From positions 1 through 34,179 of the forward strand of contig CANPZK010000007.1 of the NCBI GenBank assembly GCA_947588875.1: DNA of 34,179 nucleotides. Direction: 5' to 3'. Both the position numbers and the translations under genes were made by a program. The stretch comes from an uncultured Clostridia bacterium (GTDB lineage Bacteria > Bacillota > Clostridia > Oscillospirales > Acutalibacteraceae). The notes beneath the pieces were generated by a model, which was not told where the DNA came from, searched no databases, and saw nothing but the letters and a program-made list of their open reading frames with translations. The number at the start of each line of letters is the position of its first letter. The first letter of the stretch is position 1. Of the stretch, positions 16,111 to 23,663 are shown piece after piece.

Positions 16111-18231
16111 ATGGATAAATATTCTGGAAAAAAGCTCGACGGAAGGTATGAAATACACGAGCTTATTGGAACGGGCGGTATGGCGATGGTGTACCGCGCA
16201 TACGACACGATAGACGACAGAACGGTAGCGATAAAGATATTAAAGGACGAGTTTTCCGCAAACGATGAATTTATACGCCGCTTCAAAAACGAGTCCAAGG
16301 CTATCGCCGTTTTGAACCACCCTAACATAGTAAAGGTTTACGACGTGAGCTTTGGCGACGTTATACAGTATATAGTGATGGAGTACATCGACGGTATAAC
16401 GCTCAAGGAATATATGGAGCTTCAGGAGAACAACATAAGCTGGAAGGAGGCTGTGCTGTTCACAACGCAGATACTCCAGGCGCTCGAGCACGCGCACAGC
16501 AAGGGGATAGTTCATCGCGACATCAAGCCGCAGAACATAATGCTTTTGCAGGACGGCACGATAAAGGTGACCGACTTCGGCATAGCCCGTTTCAGCAGCG
16601 TTGAAACAAGGACGATGACCGACAAGGCGATAGGCTCCGTGCATTATATAGCGCCGGAGCAGGCTAAGGGCGAGCTTACGGACGGCAAGACCGATATTTA
16701 CTCGGTCGGCGTAATGCTCTATGAAATGCTCGCGGGCAAGCTCCCGTTTGAGGCGGACAACGCCGTATCGGTAGCTATAATGCAGCTCCAGGAGGCGCCC
16801 AAGCCGATAAAGGAGGTAAACCCCGAGGTTCCGGACGGACTCGCGGAGATAACCCTGAAGGCGATGCAGAAGGAGCCGTCGCTGCGCTATCAAAGCGCGA
16901 GGGAAATGCTCGACGACATAGAGCTGTTCAAGCAGAACCCGTCGATAGTATTTGAATATAAATATATGACGCCGGACGACACGAGCCTTAAAATAAGGGA
17001 AACCTTTGAGGAGTCGAGAGGCTCTGCCGACGACGACGCTTACAGCGACGAATACGGTAAATACGCAAACGACGCGGAAAAGGCGAAATCTCCGGCAGGC
17101 TCGATAGTTGCGGGTATCATCTCCGCGTTCGTGCTCGTCGCGATAGTCTGCTGTATTCTCGGGGCGTTCAGAGCGTGCCAGAGTCAGAACGCGCCGTCGG
17201 TCGACATTCCGAATTTCGTCGGTATGAATTCCGACGACGTAATAAACGGCGGCAGATATAACTTTAAGTTTGAAACGGTAAATTCCTTCGACCCAAATCA
17301 GGCGATAGGCACTATACTAAAGCAGTCGCCGGAGGCAGGCTCTAAGCAGATAAAGGAGGGCTCTTCGATAACCCTCACGGTGAACAGCACGAGCACGGTC
17401 GTTTCCGTGCCGTATGTAAACGGCTTTTCAGCGGAAAACGCGCTGGCGAAGATGAACGACAAAAACCTCAAGGCGACTATCGTATATGTTGAGGACGAGG
17501 AAACCTCGGTGGATATGGTCGTGGATACCTCGCCGAAGGCGGGCTCAAAGGTTGAGGTCGATTCGCCGGTGAAGATATTTGTCAGCCGCGAAAGAGTAGA
17601 TACCGACGTAGAGGTCCCGAATGTTACGGGTCAGTCGCTCGAGGAGGCAATGGCTTCCCTTGAAGCGCTCGGCTTTACGGTTGACTACGACTACAACGAA
17701 GAGGTCGATAAGCCGAAGGATTCGGTTCTCGCTCAAAGCCCGGGATACGGCGTAAAGATGAAGAGCGGAGAAAAGATAAAGCTCATAGTTGCAAAGGGCT
17801 TAGACAAGACGAGGACCTGCGAGCTTTACGTCGATCTGCCGGAGGACGTTGAGAAAGAGGTATTTCTCAGAGTAACGGTGGACGGAGTTGTGAACGACGA
17901 ATATTCGCAGACCGTGATCCCCGCCTACAACAGCACATACACGATCAAGCTCACGGGCGAGGGCGAGGTTTACGTTCAGATAACGCTCGACGACAATCTT
18001 TACAGAGAATACACCATAGACTTCAACGAGGGCAAAATAGTAAACTCGCAGAAGTACGATTACGTCGAGTCAACTCAGCCCGCGACTGAGGATACGACCG
18101 AGCCGGACGATTCAAGCGACCCCGACGCTACCGAGGAGCCGGATTACGGCGATTCGAGCAGCGAGGAAACAAGCAGCGACGAGGATTCGAGCAGCGAGGA
18201 CAGCGACTACGATTACGGCTGGCTTTGGTGA
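16111..18231 (+). CDS. prkC: PASTA-domain Ser/Thr protein kinase (PrkC/Stk)
   Basis: Membrane sensor kinase, 706 aa, that responds to cell-wall fragments and controls growth, division and dormancy exit. The kinase domain (about 12-272) has GTGGMAMVY, K42, HRDIKPQN with D137, DFG at 155-157 and Thr residues in TRTMTDKAIGS for autophosphorylation. One membrane segment lies at about 330-352. Three PASTA repeats follow at about 365-425, 430-492 and 499-563. After them comes an uncommon part: a probable beta-rich module (about 568-650), then a tail of Ser, Asp and Glu residues (about 652-700) ending in aromatic GWLW. Known relatives usually end soon after the PASTA repeats, so the outer end is unusual. 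It is directly downstream of its phosphatase. Confidence 0.95.
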   Translation: MDKYSGKKLDGRYEIHELIGTGGMAMVYRAYDTIDDRTVAIKILKDEFSANDEFIRRFKNESKAIAVLNHPNIVKVYDVSFGDVIQYIVMEYIDGITLKEYMELQENNISWKEAVLFTTQILQALEHAHSKGIVHRDIKPQNIMLLQDGTIKVTDFGIARFSSVETRTMTDKAIGSVHYIAPEQAKGELTDGKTDIYSVGVMLYEMLAGKLPFEADNAVSVAIMQLQEAPKPIKEVNPEVPDGLAEITLKAMQKEPSLRYQSAREMLDDIELFKQNPSIVFEYKYMTPDDTSLKIRETFEESRGSADDDAYSDEYGKYANDAEKAKSPAGSIVAGIISAFVLVAIVCCILGAFRACQSQNAPSVDIPNFVGMNSDDVINGGRYNFKFETVNSFDPNQAIGTILKQSPEAGSKQIKEGSSITLTVNSTSTVVSVPYVNGFSAENALAKMNDKNLKATIVYVEDEETSVDMVVDTSPKAGSKVEVDSPVKIFVSRERVDTDVEVPNVTGQSLEEAMASLEALGFTVDYDYNEEVDKPKDSVLAQSPGYGVKMKSGEKIKLIVAKGLDKTRTCELYVDLPEDVEKEVFLRVTVDGVVNDEYSQTVIPAYNSTYTIKLTGEGEVYVQITLDDNLYREYTIDFNEGKIVNSQKYDYVESTQPATEDTTEPDDSSDPDATEEPDYGDSSSEETSSDEDSSSEDSDYDYGWLW

Positions 18232-18273
18232 TAAGAGCGCAATCGGATAAGAGCGCGGAATTTTAATTGACCC

Positions 18274-19170
18274 ATGGGTGATTTTGTGATAACTGAAAAG
18301 GGTATTATAACAAAATTAGTCGGCGGCTTCTATTATGTAGAAGCCGCCGAAAAGGTATATGAATGTAAGGCGAGGGGCGCGTTTCGCATAAAGGGAAACG
18401 CTCCGTGCGTCGGGGACAGCGTCGAGATAGGCATACCGGACGACGGCTACTGCGTTATCGAGAGCGTGCTCGATAGAAAAAACAGACTCGTCCGCCCCGC
18501 TCTGGCGAATATAGACAGGCTCGTCATAGTCGCCTCGTCGGCTCAGCCCTCGCCGAACACGCTCATAATAGATAAAATGATAGCGACGGCAGTCAAAAAG
18601 GGAATCGAGCCGATGGTCGTCATCAGCAAGACGGATTTAAAAAATCCCGAGGAGCTTTATAGGATATACAAAAATTCGGGAATAAAAACGGAGCTGTTCT
18701 CATCAAAGAGCTATGACGCGGAAGAGCTGCGAAAAAGCATACTCGCGCCCGGGCTTACGGCGTTCACGGGAAACTCCGGCGTCGGAAAATCCACGCTCTT
18801 AAACGCAATGCTTCCGTCGCTCACCCTTGAAACGGGAGATATAAGCCAAAAGCTCGGCAGAGGCAGACACACGACAAGGCAGGTCGAGCTGCACAAATGC
18901 GAGCAGGGCTATGTCGCCGATACTCCGGGATTTTCGACCGTCGATTTGCAAAGGTATGAAATCATCAAAAAGGACGAAATAGCTCCGTGCTTCACGGAGT
19001 TTATTCCATATCTGAACGATTGCCGCTTTACCTCCTGCTCGCACACGAAGGAGCTTGGCTGCGCCGTGCTTGAGGCGGTAAGGGAGGGCAAAATCGAGAA
19101 ATCGCGGCATACAAGCTACGTCGCAATGTATAACGAGGTAAAGGATATAAAGGAGTGGGAAATGAAATGA
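18274..19170 (+). CDS. rsgA: Ribosome small subunit-dependent GTPase RsgA
   Basis: Circularly permuted GTPase that checks late 30S assembly; 298 aa. An N-terminal OB-fold is followed by the permuted G motifs: SKTD (G4) comes before GNSGVGKST (G1) and DTPGFST (G3). A C-terminal zinc site is seen as CRFTSCSHTKELGC. The start is not secure. The ATG at 18274 lies inside the palindrome ACCCATGGGT and has only a distant GCGGAA; a GTG at 18286 would also fit the family's N-terminus. In Bacillus rpe follows rsgA; here thiN follows directly and overlaps by 4 nt. Confidence 0.94.
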   Translation: MGDFVITEKGIITKLVGGFYYVEAAEKVYECKARGAFRIKGNAPCVGDSVEIGIPDDGYCVIESVLDRKNRLVRPALANIDRLVIVASSAQPSPNTLIIDKMIATAVKKGIEPMVVISKTDLKNPEELYRIYKNSGIKTELFSSKSYDAEELRKSILAPGLTAFTGNSGVGKSTLLNAMLPSLTLETGDISQKLGRGRHTTRQVELHKCEQGYVADTPGFSTVDLQRYEIIKKDEIAPCFTEFIPYLNDCRFTSCSHTKELGCAVLEAVREGKIEKSRHTSYVAMYNEVKDIKEWEMK

Positions 19171-19793
19171 ACAGATGTATAATAATCTCCGCCGCGCCGT
19201 ATTCGGACATCAGCTTTTACAAGAGTAAAATAGCCGACGGCGATTTTATAATATGCGCGGACGGCGGATATGATTACGCGCGCAACGCCGGAATAGAGCC
19301 GGATCTCATAGTAGGCGACTTCGACTCGGCGAGTATTCCCGATACCGACACGGAAACGATAATACTCCCCGTCCATAAGGACGACACCGACACAATGTAC
19401 GCCGCGCGCGAGGCGCTGAAAAGGGGATTTCGGGATATAGTTATGCTCGCCGCGACGGGCGGCAGAGAGGACCACACTCAGGCGAATTACGCCGTTATGC
19501 TCTATTTAAAGCGCCACGGGTGCAGCGTTAAGATAGCGGCGAAGGACTTTACCGTCTTTATCCTTGAAAACGAGCTTGTGACGATAGAAAATCAAAAGGA
19601 CAAGACCTTTTCAATTTTCCCGTTCGCCTGCAAGAGGTGCGGAATTTCCCTCAAGGGCTTTGAGTACCCGCTCGCCAGCTATACGCTCAAGGCGGAGTAC
19701 CCGCTCGGAGTCAGCAATGTGATAACCTCAGACAAGGCCGAGGTCGGCATAAGCGGCGGCTCGGCGATAGTATATATTTACGAGCTGTCGTAA
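19167..19793 (+). CDS. thiN: Thiamine pyrophosphokinase
   Basis: Transfers pyrophosphate from ATP to thiamine to make the cofactor thiamine diphosphate; about 208 aa. CADGGYDYARNAG, PDLIVGDFDS and GGREDHTQAN are the conserved substrate and metal sites, and DDTDTMYA belongs to the same family core. I chose the ATG at 19167, which overlaps the rsgA stop (ATGA) and lies 11 bases after AAGGAG; a GTG at 19155 is too near that site. It is the last gene of the conserved cluster. The cofactor it makes is needed by the 2-oxoacid oxidoreductase encoded at 27262, a loose metabolic link. Confidence 0.93.
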   Translation: MNRCIIISAAPYSDISFYKSKIADGDFIICADGGYDYARNAGIEPDLIVGDFDSASIPDTDTETIILPVHKDDTDTMYAAREALKRGFRDIVMLAATGGREDHTQANYAVMLYLKRHGCSVKIAAKDFTVFILENELVTIENQKDKTFSIFPFACKRCGISLKGFEYPLASYTLKAEYPLGVSNVITSDKAEVGISGGSAIVYIYELS

Positions 19794-19801
19794 GGGGGAA
19801 T

Positions 19802-20731
19802 ATGGATATGAAGAAAATTCTTGTTACGGGCGGCACGGTTTTCGTCAGCCGCTACATTGCGGAATACTATGTGGCTAAGGGCTATGATGTGTACGTCCTC
19901 AACAGAAACAGCCGAGAACAGTCAAAGGGCGTAAGGCTTATAGAGGCTGACAGGTTTCATCTCGGAGAAGCGCTGCGCGAGCATAGCTTTGACGTCGTAA
20001 TCGACACGGCATACAGCGCCGAAGGGGTAAATTGCCTGTTAGACGCGATAGGGCATTACGAGGATTATATTTTCATCAGCTCCAGCGCCGTATATCCGGA
20101 GTACGGAACACAGCCGTTTAAAGAGGAAGCAAGAACGGCTGAAAATAAATATTGGGGAAAATACGGAACGGATAAAATCGAGGCTGAAAAAGCCGTATTA
20201 AGCAGAGCGCCGTCCGCATACATATTGCGACCGCCTTACTTATACGGGCAGATGAATAATGTGTACAGAGAAGCGTTCGTGTTTGACTGCGCGCTGAGCG
20301 GCAGGCGCTTTTATCTGCCTGAAAACGGCGAGATGAAATTGCAATTTTTTCATGTGGAGGACTTGTGCCGCTTCATTGACGTGCTGCTTGTAAAAAGACC
20401 GCAATACCATGTTTTCAATGTGGGAAATCAAAATCCCGTATCGGTTCGCCAATGGGTTGAAATGTGTTACAATGCAGTCGGAAAAGAGCCTGAAATCAAG
20501 AACGTCTATGATAATGTAGAACAGCGAAAATATTTTTGCTTTTATGATTATGAATATTACCTCGATGTATCAAGACAGCATGAATTGATGCCGGACGAAA
20601 AGGATTTGTGCGAGGGACTAAAGGAAGCCTTTGCATGGTATAAGGACAACTCGGATAAAGTGAATAAAAAGCCTTACTTTGAATTTATTGACAATGCGTT
20701 TGAATCGCGGCAAAATTCAAAGAGCATATAA
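19802..20731 (+). CDS. NAD-dependent epimerase/dehydratase family protein
   Basis: A 309-aa short-chain dehydrogenase of the extended type, probably acting on a nucleotide sugar or related metabolite. The Rossmann start is KILVTGGTVFVSRYIAEYY, a serine-rich FISSSAVYPE precedes the active site, and YGTDK matches the YxxxK catalytic pair. PPYLYGQMNN and FHVEDLCRFIDVLL are also typical of the group. The ATG at 19802 follows AAGGGGG. It starts just 8 nt after thiN but breaks the conserved cluster, and its 3' half is richer in A+T than the genes before it, so it may have been acquired. The substrate cannot be told. Confidence 0.85.
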   Translation: MDMKKILVTGGTVFVSRYIAEYYVAKGYDVYVLNRNSREQSKGVRLIEADRFHLGEALREHSFDVVIDTAYSAEGVNCLLDAIGHYEDYIFISSSAVYPEYGTQPFKEEARTAENKYWGKYGTDKIEAEKAVLSRAPSAYILRPPYLYGQMNNVYREAFVFDCALSGRRFYLPENGEMKLQFFHVEDLCRFIDVLLVKRPQYHVFNVGNQNPVSVRQWVEMCYNAVGKEPEIKNVYDNVEQRKYFCFYDYEYYLDVSRQHELMPDEKDLCEGLKEAFAWYKDNSDKVNKKPYFEFIDNAFESRQNSKSI

Positions 20732-20798
20732 ATTATTCTTTTGCGCTGTACTTTGTGCAAAGGATAGGAGCGCCGAGCAGAAATTTAGGAGTGATTTT

Positions 20799-20915
20799 AT
20801 GAATGAATTTTCTCAAAATATAAATGCGTTTTTCTCAAATTTTGGAAAGGGAAAAATAATGGTGCTTTCCACAGCCGAAAATCGGTATTTTAGGAAGTGG
20901 CGAATATGGATTTAA
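20799..20915 (+). pseudogene. N-terminal remnant of a pyridoxamine 5'-phosphate oxidase-like gene
   Basis: A 38-codon frame with a good ribosome binding site (TTTAGGAG, seven bases before the ATG). It reads MNEFSQNINAFFSNFGKGKI then MVLSTAEN, which matches the N-terminus I know from small flavin-binding pyridoxamine oxidase-like proteins of Clostridia (about 130-150 aa). After AEN the expected beta-barrel (usually followed by SSRMMS-like sequence) is missing and the frame ends inside the start of the GNAT gene. This looks like a deletion that fused the first 29 or so codons to the acetyltransferase region. A real short peptide is possible but less likely. The family match is from memory. Confidence 0.5.
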
Positions 20916-21376
20916 AGTTAATTCGTGCCGACGTTAAGGACGCTGAACGTCTTTGGCGAATGCAGGCAGAGGCGTTTATGGATATGTATAATAGGTATCA
21001 GGATAAGGAAACAAGCCCGGCTGCCGAGCCGTTGGACAGAATGCTTGAACGGCTGAAGCAACCATTTACATATTACTACTACATTCAATCAGAGGGCGCT
21101 GTTGTGGGCGCTATCAGAGTAATTGATATGAAGCAGGCGGATAAATCGAAAAGGATATCGCCTATTTTCATAATGCCGCCCTATCGGAACAAGGGCATTG
21201 CGCAGAAAGCGGTGTTGGAAGCGGAGAGGATACACGGCAATTCAAACTGGGAGTTGGATACCATATTGCAGGAGGCGGGCAACTGCCATTTGTATGAAAA
21301 GCTGGGGTATCGTCAGACAGGGAAAACAACGCAAATCAACAACAAGATGACGCTGGTATTTTACAAAAAGGATTAA
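20906..21376 (+). CDS. GNAT family N-acetyltransferase
   Basis: A 156-aa acyl-CoA-dependent acetyltransferase. LIRADVKDAERLWRMQAEAF at the start and the acetyl-CoA pyrophosphate loop PPYRNKGIAQKAVLEAE (motif A, near residues 95-110) are clear, and HLYEKLGYRQTGKT is the usual end of the fold. The ATG at 20906 is nine bases after AGGAA; a GTG at 20897 is an alternative. The gene begins inside the broken pyridoxamine oxidase-like frame and belongs to the A+T-richer patch after thiN. The substrate is unknown; such genes are common accessory functions. Confidence 0.87.
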   Translation: MDLKLIRADVKDAERLWRMQAEAFMDMYNRYQDKETSPAAEPLDRMLERLKQPFTYYYYIQSEGAVVGAIRVIDMKQADKSKRISPIFIMPPYRNKGIAQKAVLEAERIHGNSNWELDTILQEAGNCHLYEKLGYRQTGKTTQINNKMTLVFYKKD

Positions 21377-21493
21377 CCAAATTACAGCTTGTCAAAATGA
21401 ACAAACAAAATTTTACACCGCTGATGTGACAAGTATTTATTTTTTATCAAAGCCGCAAAGAACACAGAACCACATTATGATAGAGGACAAGAT

Positions 21494-22291
21494 ATGATTT
21501 ACAGGCTTGACGAGCTTAGCGAAAACAGCATAAACCCCGTCACCGGCAGAGAATACGACGGCTCATGGATAATCCTGATTCTCACCGACAGCCGCGATTA
21601 CCGCTATATGTGCGGCGGCAATAACGGCTGCGCATATACGATAAAGCTCAGCAAAGCCCTGTGCGGCGACTGGAGAATGTCGGTCGGCGACTTCATAGGC
21701 TTTAACACCGCGAGAGAAAAGAATATGATACTCGTGATGACGGAAGACGAATTAAAAAGCGCCGAGCGCGGTTATTCGGGACACAGCTTTAACGAGCCCG
21801 AGCTGCGCCGAGGTGAACCGACCGTTCTCGTCCACAGCACTACAAAGGACGGCTGGCGCTCGATAGAGCGCGACGGTATGCTCAAATCATGGAACAGATT
21901 GAAATATGAAAATAAAATTTCCGAGGAGGAGCCGATAGGCTCAAAGCTCGGCGACCCGCCCGATTTCAGAGATTACATAATGTTCGGCGGAGGAGCGACG
22001 GGCGAGATAGTGGTTAATTCAAAGCAGAGCGGCAAAATCGTAATGGACGACAGCGCCGAATATGTAACGGGCGCAAGGCTCTACTTCGACGCGGATAAAA
22101 TGGCGCGCGACGGCCTGCTCATACGCGACGGCTGTCACATCAAGGCGGAGGGCGCTCTGCCGCTTGAGCCGTATATGATATGGGCGGCGACATGGGAAAG
22201 CGTCGGGCTTGAAGGTGAGATTTCAACTCCGAAAATCTTTTCAAGCTACGCCGACAGGAGATTTACTGATTTAACGGGAATCGTGATATGA
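21494..22291 (+). CDS. Uncharacterised protein with a possible ADP-ribosyltransferase-like fold
   Basis: A 265-aa soluble protein I cannot place in a named family. Residues about 112-130 read VLVHSTTKDGWRSIERDGML, and about 193-228 read GARLYFDADKMARDGLLIRD, then a short loop and LPLEPYMIW. This order (His-Ser/Thr in a strand, a helix ending in Gly-hydrophobic, then a strand with D-aromatic residues and a closing PxxYM-like segment) recalls RNA 2'-phosphotransferase KptA and other ART-fold enzymes. The first 100 residues are unlike anything I recognise; no signal peptide or membrane segment is seen. The ATG at 21494 follows AGAGGA. It is followed by a membrane protein gene 25 nt later, probably co-transcribed. 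The fold call is an inference. Confidence 0.6.
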   Translation: MIYRLDELSENSINPVTGREYDGSWIILILTDSRDYRYMCGGNNGCAYTIKLSKALCGDWRMSVGDFIGFNTAREKNMILVMTEDELKSAERGYSGHSFNEPELRRGEPTVLVHSTTKDGWRSIERDGMLKSWNRLKYENKISEEEPIGSKLGDPPDFRDYIMFGGGATGEIVVNSKQSGKIVMDDSAEYVTGARLYFDADKMARDGLLIRDGCHIKAEGALPLEPYMIWAATWESVGLEGEISTPKIFSSYADRRFTDLTGIVI

Positions 22292-22316
22292 ATAAAAATA
22301 ATAACGAGGTGAAAAT

Positions 22317-23015
22317 ATGTATCTGCGCGTTTCTGTGAGGAATACGGACAAAAAGGAAAGCTTTATGATAGAATCCGACGGCAAGAAGCGGCCGCTCGAC
22401 GGCTTTTCGAGAACAGCGTCGTTTGACTGCGGAAAAAATATAAACTGCCACGCCAATATCGAGTATATACCCAAAAACTCGTTTATGGGCTTTTGGGGGT
22501 GGCTTATGTTCATACTAAAGGAGATAGTAACGTCTATTCTCTTTTTTCTCGTGTTTGACAGGGGCGCGTGGTACGAGAATATAAGCCCGTTCAGAATCAA
22601 AAAGAAAATAGCCTTTAAGCCCTCGTCCAACGACGCGGGCGAGCTGAATTTTGAATTTAAAAACAGCGTGTTCAGCCGCAAAAACGGCAAATATACCCTG
22701 CCGAAAATAAGCATAATGACAAACGGAGTCATTCTGACGGAGGAGGTCGGCTATCTGCCGAACCTCGGCGGCATAAGGCTGGGCTTTATACATTATCTGT
22801 TTCAGGTGCTGGTTCCGTCCGTCATACTTTTGGCAATCTGCGCCTATGGTATAATCGCCGGTATCCTGCACTACAATCTGCCGGTTATGATAATAGCCTC
22901 GTCGTGCGCCTTCGTAATAGCGCTGGTAGACGTACTTATGCTTATCAGAGGCGTGAAAACAAGGCGCAGTATAGAAAATATAGTTCTATCGCAGATGAGG
23001 GGCATGGGAATATAG
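22317..23015 (+). CDS. Uncharacterised membrane protein
   Basis: A 232-aa protein of unknown function. A soluble N-terminal part of about 55 residues is followed by a hydrophobic segment at about 58-79 (FWGWLMFILKEIVTSILFFL). A polar stretch of some 75 residues rich in Lys and Phe comes next, then two closely spaced membrane helices at about 162-186 and 190-212. The C-terminus (GVKTRRSIENIVLSQMRGMG) is basic and probably cytosolic. The ATG at 22317 has GAGGTG upstream. It sits 25 nt after the ART-like gene and before the promoter of the zinc-ribbon gene, so the two unknown genes may form an operon. No motif suggests an enzyme. Confidence 0.7.
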   Translation: MYLRVSVRNTDKKESFMIESDGKKRPLDGFSRTASFDCGKNINCHANIEYIPKNSFMGFWGWLMFILKEIVTSILFFLVFDRGAWYENISPFRIKKKIAFKPSSNDAGELNFEFKNSVFSRKNGKYTLPKISIMTNGVILTEEVGYLPNLGGIRLGFIHYLFQVLVPSVILLAICAYGIIAGILHYNLPVMIIASSCAFVIALVDVLMLIRGVKTRRSIENIVLSQMRGMGI

Positions 23016-23024
23016 CTGCAAAAT

Positions 23025-23053
23025 TTGCAATATCCGATATGTGTTGATATAAT
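23025..23053 (+). promoter_or_regulatory. Strong sigma-A-type promoter of the zinc-ribbon gene
   Basis: TTGCAA (23025-23030), exactly 17 nt, then a perfect TATAAT (23048-23053), about 40 nt before the GTG start at 23095. It is one of the cleanest promoters in the window. Confidence 0.75.
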
Positions 23054-23094
23054 ATAGTGGTTGATTGGAGATAAATTAAAAAGGAGGCTGCATT

Positions 23095-23622
23095 GTGAAA
23101 TACTATTGCGGCAAATGCCACAGAATATATGATGAAATGAAAAGCTGTCCAAAATGCAAGAGGGCGCTCACCGAGGGTGTTGACGGCAAAGCGCCGGTTA
23201 CCATAGTAAGCGCGTTCGGAATTGAAAAGGACAGGATAACGGCGGCGCTTGAAAGCGCGGATATCCCGTTTGCGACGAGAGCGGAAAGAAAGGAAATATC
23301 CGCCGACGCCATAACGGGGCTTGACAGCGCGCGGTACAGGATAGAGGTGCCGTATATGTATTATAAAAGGGCGATGAACGTCCTTGTGGGCATAAACGCC
23401 GTTTCGGTCGAGGATTATCCCGATGCCGACGGAGAGCCTGTGGACGAGAGCGACGAGGAGCTTTCTTCCGCCGTCGAGGAGTTTGAGGAGATGTCGCCGA
23501 GCAAGAGGACGTTCGTGAGGATAATTTCGATAATCTTGCTCATACTTGTGGTTTCGCTCGTGATTTTCGGGGTGGATTTTATCGCAAACGCGGTAAAGGG
23601 ATTATTCGCTCAGGGAGCATAA
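23095..23622 (+). CDS. Zinc-ribbon membrane protein with a DUF2007-like domain
   Basis: A 175-aa protein of unknown role. The N-terminus has a zinc ribbon with CGKC (residues 5-8) and CPKC (about 19-22). Residues about 33-105 (VTIVSAFGIEKDRITAALES then ADIPFATRA and YRIEVPYMYYKRAMNVL) resemble DUF2007, a small ferredoxin-like module thought to act in signalling. An acidic linker (about 108-140) leads to one C-terminal membrane helix at about 146-166. So the ribbon and the module probably face the cytosol as a tail-anchored protein. Start is GTG at 23095, seven bases after AAGGAGG, under a strong promoter at 23025-23053. The metY gene follows 41 nt later without a visible terminator. Confidence 0.75.
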   Translation: MKYYCGKCHRIYDEMKSCPKCKRALTEGVDGKAPVTIVSAFGIEKDRITAALESADIPFATRAERKEISADAITGLDSARYRIEVPYMYYKRAMNVLVGINAVSVEDYPDADGEPVDESDEELSSAVEEFEEMSPSKRTFVRIISIILLILVVSLVIFGVDFIANAVKGLFAQGA

Positions 23623-23663
23623 TATTTGTAATTAAAAGCTAAATATAAAGGAGAGATTTTAGC

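Noticed and set aside
23623-23663. SAM riboswitch or T-box ahead of metY
   Set aside because: Only 41 nt separate the genes and no known leader pattern is seen.
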